Of a stretch of DNA of 64,000 nucleotides, positions 53,232-61,496 are shown in pieces. Every line of letters begins with the position of its first letter. Position 1 is the stretch's first letter. Position numbers and translations under genes: made by a program. The stretch covers positions 62,001 to 126,000 of the forward strand of contig NZ_VDCS01000005.1 in the NCBI RefSeq assembly GCF_006265225.1, in the 5' to 3' direction. Source of the DNA: Allotamlana fucoidanivorans. GTDB lineage: Bacteria; Bacteroidota; Bacteroidia; Flavobacteriales; Flavobacteriaceae. Under the pieces are notes generated by a model that was given only the letters and a program-made list of their open reading frames with translations, did no database searches and was not told the DNA's origin.

Positions 53232-53771
53232 TTAAATCACTTTATCAACTATACCATAAGCCACAGATTCTTCGGCTCCCATCCAATGATCTCTATTAAA
53301 GTCTTTCATCACTTTCTCAAAATCTTGCCCACAATTATCGGCCAAAATTTTCGCACTTAATTCTTTAGTTTTTAAAATTTCTTGAGCAGTAATTTCAATA
53401 TCACTGGCTTGCCCTCTGGCGCCACCGCTAGGCTGGTGAATCATAACCCGCGCATGTGGCTGAATAAAACGTTTACCTTTTGTACCTACCGAAAGTAATA
53501 TAGACCCCATTGACGCAGCAAGCCCCGTACATATGGTTGACACATCACTATTTAAAGCCTTTATGGTATCATATATAGCAAACCCTGAAGTTACATAACC
53601 ACCAGGACTATTAATATATAAATGAATATCTTGCGTCTCTAAAGCATCAAGGTATAACAACCTATCTATAACGTGCTTGGCCGATTTGTCATCTACCTGC
53701 CCCCATAGAAACACTTTACGCTGTGCTATTAATTTTTCATCAATAGCATCTTGTATCTTTAATTTGCTCAT
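53232..53771 (-). CDS. ClpP-family serine protease subunit
   Basis: A 179-residue protein with the full catalytic triad: Ser87 (GLAASMGSILLS), His112 (VMIHQPSGGARGQASD) and Asp161 (FNRDHWM). The chain is shorter than usual for ClpP and lacks a clear N-terminal propeptide; it could be a second paralogue rather than the main ClpP. ClpP works with ClpX or ClpA-type ATPases, and no ATPase gene is adjacent. It is directly coupled to the DUF58 gene. The thioredoxin gene and its terminator lie upstream. Confidence 0.8.
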   Translation of the reverse strand: MSKLKIQDAIDEKLIAQRKVFLWGQVDDKSAKHVIDRLLYLDALETQDIHLYINSPGGYVTSGFAIYDTIKALNSDVSTICTGLAASMGSILLSVGTKGKRFIQPHARVMIHQPSGGARGQASDIEITAQEILKTKELSAKILADNCGQDFEKVMKDFNRDHWMGAEESVAYGIVDKVI

Positions 53772-53801
53772 TGTTTTATATTTTGAATGTGTCTAAAATA
53801 A

Positions 53802-53831
53802 AAAAAGGTTTGCCATAATGACAAACCTTTT
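53802..53831 (-). terminator. Terminator after the thioredoxin gene
   Basis: AAAAAGGTTTG and CAAACCTTTT pair (53802-53812 with 53822-53831). On the minus strand it ends in a T run between thioredoxin and clpP. Confidence 0.8.
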
Positions 53832-53858
53832 ACTTTTTCTTTTTCGTTATATTATCTT

Positions 53859-54176
53859 TTACAAAAGACCATCAATGGCATCTGTATAAGCATTCTTTGG
53901 TGCAACCCCAACTTGTCTGCCAACTACCTCTCCATTTTGAAAAACCAAAACTGTTGGTATATTACGTACACCATACTTTGCAGCAAACTCTTGGTTAGCA
54001 TCAACATCAACCTTTCCAACTACTGCTTTACCATCATATTCCTCACTAATTTGCTCAATGATTGGTCCAACCATTCTACAAGGTCCACACCATGCTGCCC
54101 AAAAATCCACCAAAACTGGCTTATCACTTTTTAATACCGTTTCTTCAAACGTTGCATCTGTAATTTCTAATGCCAT
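53859..54176 (-). CDS. trxA: Thioredoxin
   Basis: A 105-residue thioredoxin with the active site FWAAWCGPCRM (Cys30 and Cys33), the cis-Pro segment NIPTVLVF and the C-terminal helix. It reduces disulfides in cytoplasmic proteins. Possible -7 box TAATTTTG at 54214-54221 on the minus strand. Monocistronic. Confidence 0.95.
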   Translation of the reverse strand: MALEITDATFEETVLKSDKPVLVDFWAAWCGPCRMVGPIIEQISEEYDGKAVVGKVDVDANQEFAAKYGVRNIPTVLVFQNGEVVGRQVGVAPKNAYTDAIDGLL

Positions 54177-54474
54177 AATATTTATATTTTAATCTGTTTC
54201 TATTTTTATAACACAAAATTAGTCAAAAAAAACACTTAAGCTTACAATCTGTCAATTTGTTTTACTTATAGTTAAATTAACAGGAACTATGTATTTTGTG
54301 TAAGGGTGCATAAACCAGGCTATCAGCGCTATCTTTTTTGCTAGCAAGAAGTTTATTCGTATAAAATCAAGTCAGTTTCACAAAAAGCATACTGCTTATT
54401 AAACTCCCTTTTTTGTGCAATAAAAACCGTTACTATCCTTTGCGCAAAGATAACAATTTTATAAGTGAAACAAA

Positions 54475-54538
54475 TTAAGCAACCTTTTAGTTGCTTAATA
54501 GAAAATTTTACATTAATTTAGCAACCGTAAAGTTGCGT
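54475..54538. promoter_or_regulatory. Tandem operators around the SRPBCC/ArsR promoter
   Basis: Site 1 (54475-54498) has arms TTAAGCAAC / GTTGCTTAA with a 6-base centre; site 2 (54521-54536) has GCAAC-CGTAAA-GTTGC. Their centres are 42 bases apart (four helical turns). A -33 TTG (54491-54493) and -7 TAATTTAG (54514-54521) with a 20-base spacer lie between them, each box overlapping one site. This is the layout expected for a self-controlling ArsR-type repressor. Confidence 0.6.
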
Positions 54539-54560
54539 ATTAATCAAAAAACGAATTACA

Positions 54561-54992
54561 ATGAAAGATGTTATTAAAAAAGAAGTCCTGTTTAAGCATG
54601 ATATTAATCAAGTATGGCAGGCCATTTCACAGGGCGAAGCACTATCTACATGGTTTATAAAAGCAGATTTTAAACCAGAAAAAGGCTACAAATATACGTT
54701 TACTGCTGAACCCAATGACAAAGGGTGCACTGTAATACATGGTGAAATTAAGTACGCAAACCCCTATCGTTTGGTTTATACCTGGATTGTTGCAGATACA
54801 AAAACAGAAACGACTGTATCTTGGTTATTGGAAGAAACCCCAAACGGCACAAAGCTAAACTTAGAACATTCGGGAATTAGAAATTATGCAGGCGAAACAG
54901 CTATTGCTATGTTTGAAAGCTTTAATGGAGGCTGGGAAAATTGTCTTTCTCAATTGTCTAACTACTTAAAAGAAGAAGTGAATGCAGGATAA
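54561..54992 (+). CDS. SRPBCC (AHSA1-like) domain protein
   Basis: A 143-residue protein of the START/AHSA1 fold. VLFKHDINQVWQAISQGEALSTWF at the start, KYTFTAEPND and RLVYTWIV in the beta sheet, and the long C-terminal helix (MFESFNGGWENCLSQLSNYLKEE) are typical. These small-molecule-binding proteins often accompany ArsR-type regulators and may bind the inducer. It overlaps the ArsR gene by 11 bases and sits behind tandem operators. Confidence 0.85.
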   Translation: MKDVIKKEVLFKHDINQVWQAISQGEALSTWFIKADFKPEKGYKYTFTAEPNDKGCTVIHGEIKYANPYRLVYTWIVADTKTETTVSWLLEETPNGTKLNLEHSGIRNYAGETAIAMFESFNGGWENCLSQLSNYLKEEVNAG

Positions 54993-55308
54993 AATCACTA
55001 AACTATTTAAAGCTATTGCAGACCCAACAAGGCGTGATATTTTTCATGCCTTGGTTATTGCCACTTCTGCTTTGTCTATCACGCAAATTTCAAATCAATT
55101 TGACATAACAAGACAAGGGATTACAAAGCATATTAAAACGTTAGAACAGGCTGGATTAGTGTATATTGAATCACAAGGTCGTGAACGCTATTGCAATGCC
55201 AACCCAAAAGCATTGAAAGAAATCACTAGCTGGTTGAAATTCTATGAACAATTCTGGACTGACAAATTAAATAATTTAAGCCTCTATTTAGACGAAAAAA
55301 ACACGTAA
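54982..55308 (+). CDS. ArsR-type winged-helix repressor
   Basis: A 108-residue regulator. The winged helix-turn-helix is at residues ~10-95 (ADPTRRDIFHAL, ISNQFDITRQGITKHIKTLEQAGLVYI, GRERYCNANPKAL). It lacks the Cys-x-Cys metal site of classical ArsR, so the inducer is probably not a metal; this is the subgroup usually paired with SRPBCC proteins. It is translated coupled to that gene and likely binds the GCAAC-N6-GTTGC sites at 54475-54538. Confidence 0.9.
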   Translation: MQDKITKLFKAIADPTRRDIFHALVIATSALSITQISNQFDITRQGITKHIKTLEQAGLVYIESQGRERYCNANPKALKEITSWLKFYEQFWTDKLNNLSLYLDEKNT

Positions 55309-55339
55309 CATTTGAAAACAACAAAAAAGACACAGACTA

Positions 55340-55371
55340 TTTGTTTTAGTTAGGATTCCTTATTACTTTTA
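55340..55371 (+). promoter_or_regulatory. Promoter of the CPVC gene with TTAGTTAGGATT box in the spacer
   Basis: TTTG (55340-55343), a 20-base spacer and TACTTTTA (55364-55371, one mismatch to TANNTTTG). The spacer holds TTAGTTAGGATT (55346-55357), which recurs exactly 300 bases later before the marR-type gene. Confidence 0.55.
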
Positions 55372-55399
55372 TAGTGTATAAATTTTAAAACTAATCATT

Positions 55400-55633
55400 A
55401 TGAGTAAATCCGTTTTTTATCACGCAGGGTGTCCAGTATGCATTAGTGCAGAGCATGACATCATTAAACTTATAGGAAAAGATAATGTTGAAATCGTTCA
55501 CTTTGGTGAAGATGCTTCTAGAATTCCTGAAGCCGAAAACGCAGGCGTAAAATCTGTACCAGCTCTAGTCACCCCAACCGGCAATGTTTTGCATATCAAC
55601 TTTGGGGCTTCTATGGAAGATGTAAAAGCTTAA
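55400..55633 (+). CDS. Thioredoxin/glutaredoxin-like protein with CPVC site
   Basis: A 77-residue protein with the redox motif HAGCPVC (Cys11 and Cys14) right after the first beta strand. The cis-Pro-like segment SVPALV is near residue 54. The size fits a minimal thioredoxin fold without the first helix. It may reduce a target protein or act as a redox relay. Its promoter carries the same box as the next gene, the Cys-tailed MarR regulator, so it is probably controlled by it. Confidence 0.75.
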   Translation: MSKSVFYHAGCPVCISAEHDIIKLIGKDNVEIVHFGEDASRIPEAENAGVKSVPALVTPTGNVLHINFGASMEDVKA

Positions 55634-55635
55634 TT

Positions 55636-55667
55636 TTTGCTTTTATTAGTTAGGATTACTAACTTAG
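55636..55667 (+). promoter_or_regulatory. Promoter and operator-like box of the marR-type gene
   Basis: TTTG (55636-55639), a 20-base spacer and TAACTTAG (55660-55667). The spacer holds TTAGTTAGGATT (55646-55657), part of the dyad GTTAG-N5-CTAAC (55649-55663). Confidence 0.5.
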
Positions 55668-55698
55668 CCTGTCGAAAAGAAATTCGACAGGTTTTTTT
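55668..55698 (+). terminator. Terminator of the CPVC gene, ending at the marR start codon
   Basis: CCTGTCGAA and TTCGACAGG (55668-55676 with 55683-55691) form a 9-bp stem, then T7 (55692-55698). The ATG of the next gene is at 55699, directly after the T run. Confidence 0.85.
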
Positions 55699-56298
55699 AT
55701 GAGTATATTTAATCCATACACCCAAGAAGAGGACATTTCAAGTAAAATTGTTGCCGGTTTAGAGCGCATATCTGAAGCTTTTAAAGTGCTACTATGGGAA
55801 AAAGCTAAAACACTAGGCTTGAGTCCTATTCAAATTCAAATTCTGATTTTTATAAAACACCATACATTAAATTTTTGCAATGTTAGTCACTTAGCTAAAG
55901 AATTTAACTTAACTAAACCAACCATTAGTGATGCGGTTCGTGTTTTGATTAAAAAAGAACTCATTAACAAAGCGCACTCAACCACTGATAGTAGAAGTTA
56001 TAGCATACAATTATCTCATACAGGACACGCTATTGTAAAGGAAACAGAACACTATGCTGAACCCTTAAAGAAACAATTATCAAACAGTGATGCTTATAGC
56101 TTAGAACAAACATTTAAAATACTAAGCGAACTCATTTTCAAACTTAACAAACTAGGGATACTTACCGTACAGCGTACTTGTTATAGGTGCAGATATTATC
56201 AAAAAAATAAAGACCAACACTACTGCAATTTATTAGAAAAACAGCTACAAACTGTTGAAATTCGCATTGATTGTCCTGAATTTGAATTAACGGACTAA
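55699..56298 (+). CDS. MarR-family regulator with four-cysteine C-terminal tail
   Basis: A 199-residue winged-helix regulator (HLAKEFNLTKPTISDAVRVLIKKELI at residues ~63-90, then the wing). After the dimerisation helix a tail holds Cys161, Cys164, Cys176 and Cys192 (C-x2-C-x11-C-x15-C), which could bind a metal or an iron-sulfur cluster or form disulfides. The only start is ATG 55699, right behind a terminator, so the mRNA leader must be very short and its start point lies within the terminator stem. It overlaps the end of dnaE by 4 bases (convergent). Redox control of the neighbouring CPVC gene is the leading idea. Confidence 0.85.
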   Translation: MSIFNPYTQEEDISSKIVAGLERISEAFKVLLWEKAKTLGLSPIQIQILIFIKHHTLNFCNVSHLAKEFNLTKPTISDAVRVLIKKELINKAHSTTDSRSYSIQLSHTGHAIVKETEHYAEPLKKQLSNSDAYSLEQTFKILSELIFKLNKLGILTVQRTCYRCRYYQKNKDQHYCNLLEKQLQTVEIRIDCPEFELTD

Positions 56299-59200
56299 TT
56301 CAACTTAAATTTAACATCCTGAGATTGCAGTTCATCAAGTAACTCCTGACAAACTTTTACCTTTTGCCTTCTACTTGGCATATTAAGCTTCATTTTTTCT
56401 TTGGCGTCATAAACCACAAAATTAAGCGCTTGATTTCCTGGATGCATATGAATTAACTCTTTTAAGTCTGTAATTTTTTGCTCATTCAAATCATTTATAT
56501 CCAGCTGAATAGACAGTTTCTTGGCATATTGTTCCATCACATCATGCAGTAACTGAAAACTGTTAAACTGCAACCTAGGGTCACTCTTTTTCCCAGTGTC
56601 CTTATTCGTCCACCCTTCTCTTACAAAGGTCTTTACAAACACAAAATTATTCTGCAACAAGAAGTGCCTGTATTTTAGATACTCCTCGCCAAAAATTCTG
56701 AATTCATAACTATCATTATAATCTTCAATAGTAAAAAGAGCCCAACCTTTACCTTGTTTGCTTACACGGTGTTGTACATCGGTAACCACGCCACCAAAAA
56801 CCAACTCTCTATTTACATAAGGCTCAAGATTATTAAACATACCCACCACGGCATTGCAAAAGGTATTCATTTCGGTTTTAAAATCATCTAACGGATGACC
56901 AGAAATATAAACCCCAACCACCTCACGTTCTTTACTCAGTTTTTCCATGGTGCCCCATTCTTCACAAGGTGGCACTTCAGGTTCTGGAATTTGAACATCA
57001 CTGGCTTCTCCAAACAAACTCACCTGAGCTGAATTCTCATTTTCTTTGTATTTCTGAGCGTATTTTATGGCTTTTTCTAAAAAAGTAATTCCACTGCCAT
57101 CATCATGAAAATATTGCGCTCGGTGTGTACTACCCAATCCATCAAAGCCTCCAGCTAAAGCCAAATTTTCAAAAGCCTTTTTATTAGCTGCGCGCAAATC
57201 AATGCGTTTGGCTAAATCAAAAATAGATCTATACGGCCCATCCTCTTTTCTATGTTCTACAATAGTTTTTACCGCACCATGACCAACCCCTTTAATAGCC
57301 CCCATACCAAAACGAACCGCGCCATCTTTATTTACTGAAAATTTATAGTAACTTTCGTTAACATCTGGGCCTAATACATCTAACTTCATACGTTTACACT
57401 CTTCCATAAAGAACGTAACCTGTTTTATGTCATTCATGTTATTGGAAAGCACCGCAGCCATATACTCGGCAGGATAATGCGCTTTTAAATAAGCTGTTTG
57501 ATAGGCAATCCAAGCGTAACAGGTAGAGTGCGACTTATTAAACGCATAGCTCGCAAAGGCCTCCCAGTCTTTCCAAACTTTCTCTAAAATTTTAGCGTCA
57601 TGACCATTAGCACTTGCCTGTTCAATGAATTTTGGCTTCATTTTATCCAGCACTGCAATCTGTTTTTTACCCATGGCCTTACGCAGTACATCAGCTTCAC
57701 CTTTGGTAAAATCGGCAAGTTTTTGAGACAGCAACATCACCTGCTCTTGGTAAACCGTAATACCGTACGTTTCTTTAAGGTATTCTTCCATGGCAGGCAA
57801 ATCGTACTCTATCTCTTCATCACCATGTTTTCTGCGTACGAAACTTGGAATATACTCCATAGGGCCAGGACGATACAAGGCATTCATGGCAATTAAATCT
57901 TCAAAAACAGTAGGCTTTAAATCTCTAAGATGTTTTTGCATCCCAGGAGATTCGTATTGAAACACCCCTACGGTTTCTCCCCTTTGGAATAAAGCATAAG
58001 TTTCCTCATCATCTAAAGGAAAATTTTCCGGATCAAGCTGAATCCCATGTTTAGCCTTTACAATTTTAACCGTATCTTTTATAAGAGTTAAGGTTTTTAA
58101 CCCTAAAAAATCCATTTTTAACAGACCCGCCGATTCTACAACAGAGTTGTCAAACTGCGTTACGTACAAATCGGAGTCTTTGGCCACAGACACTGGTACA
58201 AACTTGGTAATATCATCTGGAGTGATGATTACCCCACAAGCATGAATACCAGTATTTCTAACGGAGCCTTCTAGGGTTCTTGCCAGATTTAAAGTTTCGG
58301 CTTGTAAATCTGAACCATCTGCAATATTTAAAAGCTCATTAACTTTTTCTAATTCTTCAGACCTAAATTTAGAAGCTAAAGCTTTCTCATCTAAACCAAA
58401 AATCTTATTTAATTTAGACATATTAGGGATAAGCTTGGCAATTCTATCCGCATCAAACAATGGCAAATCAAGCACACGAGCGGTATCACGAATGGAGGAC
58501 TTCGCGGCCATGGTTCCGTAAGTAATAATTTGCGCTACCTGATTGGCACCATACTTTTCAATAACGTAATCCATAACTCGACTTCGGCCTTCGTCATCAA
58601 AATCGATATCAATGTCGGGCATACTCACACGATCTGGATTTAAGAAACGCTCAAAAAGCAAATCGTACTTCATAGGATCTATGTTGGTAATCCATAGGCA
58701 ATAAGCCACCACGGAACCAGCAGCAGAACCACGCCCAGGACCAACCGACACATCCATATTTCGTGCTTCACGAATAAAGTCTTCAACAATCAAGAAATAG
58801 CCTGGATAGCCTGTTTTCTCGATAACGTTAAGTTCAAAATCAAGGCGCTCAATCACTTCTTCACCAAGTGGTTCGCCATAACGTTTTTTCGCGCCTTCGT
58901 AAGTTAGGTGTCTCAAAAAGGCATTTTCACCACGTTTACCACCATCAACTAAATCTTCCTCATGTTTAAACTCCTCAGGAATATCAAAGGCAGGTAAAAG
59001 CACATCTCGTGCCAGCTGAAAAGCTTCTATTTTATCAACTAAGCCTTGAATATTCAATATTGCTTCAGGAATATCCTTAAACAATTCTTTCATGGCCTCA
59101 GAAGACTTAAAATAGTACTCCTGATTTGGTAAACCATAACGATAGCCACGGCCGCGACCTATTGGTGTGGCTTGCTTTTCTCCATCTCTTACACATAATA

Positions 59201-60680
59201 AAATATCATGCGCATTAGCATCTTCTTGTTTTTGATAGTAGGTGTTATTGGATGCAACTATTTTTAAATCATGTTTTTTAGCTAATTTTATCAAAGTAGG
59301 ATTAACCCGATTTTCATCCTCCTGATTGTGACGCATCACTTCTACGTATAAATCATCTCCAAATTCATTTTTCCACCAAATAAGCGCTTCTTCAGCTTGG
59401 TTCTCACCAACATTAAGCACTTTACTTGGCACTTCCCCATACAAGTTCCCTGTTAAAACTATTAGATCTTCTTTATATTGCTGAATAAGTTTTTTATCAA
59501 TTCTAGGTACATAATAAAACCCATCAACAAAGGCATGCGATGATAACTTTGCTAAATTATGATAGCCGTTTTTATTCTTTGCAATCAGTACTATTTGGTA
59601 ACCATTATCTTTTCTTGACTTGTCTAAATGATCACTACACACAAAAAATTCACAACCCACAATCGGTTTTATTTCCTTAGCTTCAACCGCTTCTCCAGAG
59701 GCTTCTGCCTCTGCAATCTTGGTCTTAACACCACTATTGTGTCTATTTACAGCATTGATAAAGTGAAATGCCCCCATCATATTAGCATGATCTGTAAGAG
59801 CTACTGCTGGCATATTATATTGAGCGGCAGCCGAAACAATATCTGCAACCCCCATAGTAGATTGTAACACCGAAAATTGTGAATGGTTGTGAAGATGCAC
59901 AAAATCAACATCGGCTAAATCTGAAATATTCTGTTTTATAGCCTCTGATGAGATACTAGACTCAGCTTTTTTTAGGCGTTCTCTTAACTTGGCACTCGCT
60001 TTTTTGAGGTTGATATGCTTTAAACCTATAAGCTGTATAGGCTCTGGATTGGCTTCCTTGAATTTCTCAAAATAATCGGGCTGAACATCAAGCTGCTCTT
60101 TTGTGTATTCTTCTAAACGCACCAATTCTAGGAAACAGCGTGTTGTGGCTTCAACATCGGCAGTGGCATTATGTGCTTCAGCAAAGGGCTCATTAAACAA
60201 AAACTCGTGCAGTTCTGTTAAAGTAGGTAATTTAAATTTTCCGTAACGCCCACCAGGAATTTGACACAATTCGGCCGTATGCTCTGTACAGGTATCTAAA
60301 ACTGGAAGTTCTTGCAAATTGTTATCTACCTGTTCACGTACAAACTCTGCCCCCATGATATTCAGATCAAACTGCACATTTTGCCCAACAACAAATTTTG
60401 ATTTGCCTAGTACGGCATTAAATTTTTCTAAAACCTCTGACAATGGCACGCCTTCTTCTTGGGCTAAATCAGTAGAAATTCCGTGGATTTTTTCTGCATC
60501 ATAAGGGATATTAAATCCGTCTGGGCGCACCAAATAATCTTGACTATCAATACAGTTTCCCATGGCATCATGCAGCTGCCAAGCTATTTGAATACATCTT
60601 GGCCAATTATCAACATCTGTAATTGGAGCATCCCAACGTTTTGGTAAGCCAGTAGTTTCTGTATCGAAGATTAAGTACAT
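56295..60680 (-). CDS. dnaE: DNA polymerase III alpha subunit with N-terminal exonuclease
   Basis: A 1461-residue polymerase. An N-terminal DnaQ-like exonuclease has Asp6 and Glu8 (FDTETTG), Asp105 (GQNVQFDLN) and His170/Asp175 (AHNATADVEAT). A PHP domain starts at ~260 (HLHNHSQFS). The polymerase active site is PDIDIDFDDEGR, after GPGRGSAAGSVVAYCLWITN. A clamp-binding motif QVSLFG and an OB fold lie near the C-terminus. This fusion is the normal arrangement in this group and gives proofreading without a separate DnaQ. The start is ATG at 60678-60680. Confidence 0.95.
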   Translation of the reverse strand: MYLIFDTETTGLPKRWDAPITDVDNWPRCIQIAWQLHDAMGNCIDSQDYLVRPDGFNIPYDAEKIHGISTDLAQEEGVPLSEVLEKFNAVLGKSKFVVGQNVQFDLNIMGAEFVREQVDNNLQELPVLDTCTEHTAELCQIPGGRYGKFKLPTLTELHEFLFNEPFAEAHNATADVEATTRCFLELVRLEEYTKEQLDVQPDYFEKFKEANPEPIQLIGLKHINLKKASAKLRERLKKAESSISSEAIKQNISDLADVDFVHLHNHSQFSVLQSTMGVADIVSAAAQYNMPAVALTDHANMMGAFHFINAVNRHNSGVKTKIAEAEASGEAVEAKEIKPIVGCEFFVCSDHLDKSRKDNGYQIVLIAKNKNGYHNLAKLSSHAFVDGFYYVPRIDKKLIQQYKEDLIVLTGNLYGEVPSKVLNVGENQAEEALIWWKNEFGDDLYVEVMRHNQEDENRVNPTLIKLAKKHDLKIVASNNTYYQKQEDANAHDILLCVRDGEKQATPIGRGRGYRYGLPNQEYYFKSSEAMKELFKDIPEAILNIQGLVDKIEAFQLARDVLLPAFDIPEEFKHEEDLVDGGKRGENAFLRHLTYEGAKKRYGEPLGEEVIERLDFELNVIEKTGYPGYFLIVEDFIREARNMDVSVGPGRGSAAGSVVAYCLWITNIDPMKYDLLFERFLNPDRVSMPDIDIDFDDEGRSRVMDYVIEKYGANQVAQIITYGTMAAKSSIRDTARVLDLPLFDADRIAKLIPNMSKLNKIFGLDEKALASKFRSEELEKVNELLNIADGSDLQAETLNLARTLEGSVRNTGIHACGVIITPDDITKFVPVSVAKDSDLYVTQFDNSVVESAGLLKMDFLGLKTLTLIKDTVKIVKAKHGIQLDPENFPLDDEETYALFQRGETVGVFQYESPGMQKHLRDLKPTVFEDLIAMNALYRPGPMEYIPSFVRRKHGDEEIEYDLPAMEEYLKETYGITVYQEQVMLLSQKLADFTKGEADVLRKAMGKKQIAVLDKMKPKFIEQASANGHDAKILEKVWKDWEAFASYAFNKSHSTCYAWIAYQTAYLKAHYPAEYMAAVLSNNMNDIKQVTFFMEECKRMKLDVLGPDVNESYYKFSVNKDGAVRFGMGAIKGVGHGAVKTIVEHRKEDGPYRSIFDLAKRIDLRAANKKAFENLALAGGFDGLGSTHRAQYFHDDGSGITFLEKAIKYAQKYKENENSAQVSLFGEASDVQIPEPEVPPCEEWGTMEKLSKEREVVGVYISGHPLDDFKTEMNTFCNAVVGMFNNLEPYVNRELVFGGVVTDVQHRVSKQGKGWALFTIEDYNDSYEFRIFGEEYLKYRHFLLQNNFVFVKTFVREGWTNKDTGKKSDPRLQFNSFQLLHDVMEQYAKKLSIQLDINDLNEQKITDLKELIHMHPGNQALNFVVYDAKEKMKLNMPSRRQKVKVCQELLDELQSQDVKFKLN

Positions 60681-60780
60681 AAATTTTATCCAGGTTTTGT
60701 TTCTGCTATTAACAAAATAATAAGTCTATAAAAATAGGTAGAATTTACACTTTTTTAAAGTGAAGTTATAAAGAGTTTTA

Positions 60781-60817
60781 AACAAAAAGAAGAGCTACCT
60801 ATATAGATAGCTCTTCT
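60781..60817 (-). terminator. Terminator after the DUF2383 gene
   Basis: AGAAGAGCTA and TAGCTCTTCT form a 10-bp stem (60788-60797 with 60808-60817). On the minus strand it is followed by TTTTTG. Confidence 0.8.
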
Positions 60818-60842
60818 CACATTGCTAAACTCCGCTCAACCC

Positions 60843-61292
60843 TTAGGTTACTAAAATCTCTTTTTTCTTTGAAGCATCAATAGCATTTTGGATAGCATTT
60901 TTTTGATTCAGCAATAACGTTACAATACTTGAAGGCAATACTCTATCCTCTAAAACCTCGAGATATTCCTCTAAGTTTCTTTCCTCGCCTTTAATTACCT
61001 CTTCTAAAATCGCCTCCTCATTGTTTGATGTAAACAGGTTTTTTAAGCTTACCCAATTTCTGTATACTACTCCTTTAAAACTACCTGAATCTTTAGGATG
61101 CTCATCATACCTCAAAATCTCTTTTCTTAACTCATTAGCAAATTCACTTCGTTCAAAAGCCCGTCTTTTAAAAAATAGTTTTAAATCAGGACTTTCAACC
61201 GATTCAGCGGCATTCAAATACCCCTTTTCGGCATCATAATTCTTAACTAACAATTCATTCAATTTGTTTGAAATTCTTTCTGTAGCTTTCAT
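60843..61292 (-). CDS. DUF2383 / PA2169-type four-helix protein
   Basis: A 149-residue all-helical protein. It starts KATERISNKLNELLVKNYDAEKGYLNA and has LKLFFKRRAFERSEFANELR and EEVIKGEERNLEEYLEVLED, typical of the ferritin-like PA2169 family. These proteins are linked to stress or stationary phase, and their function is unknown. Monocistronic with its own terminator. Confidence 0.8.
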   Translation of the reverse strand: MKATERISNKLNELLVKNYDAEKGYLNAAESVESPDLKLFFKRRAFERSEFANELRKEILRYDEHPKDSGSFKGVVYRNWVSLKNLFTSNNEEAILEEVIKGEERNLEEYLEVLEDRVLPSSIVTLLLNQKNAIQNAIDASKKKEILVT

Positions 61293-61496
61293 AATAATTA
61301 CATTTTAATTCCAATAAATTCTTTTAGAGATGCGTATTGTTTCACATCTATAACAGATCTGTTTAGCTAAGATAAATTCATAATTTACTTACATCAAACC
61401 ATTTAACTTAGTTTAAAATTTAATTTTGAAAAATTAACACCTCTTATCGAGATTTAAGTTAATTTATCATAAATTGGATTTTCAATTCAAAATAAA

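Noticed and set aside
57600-57896. 98-residue plus-strand frame inside dnaE
   Set aside because: It is antisense to a conserved polymerase region; chance opening.
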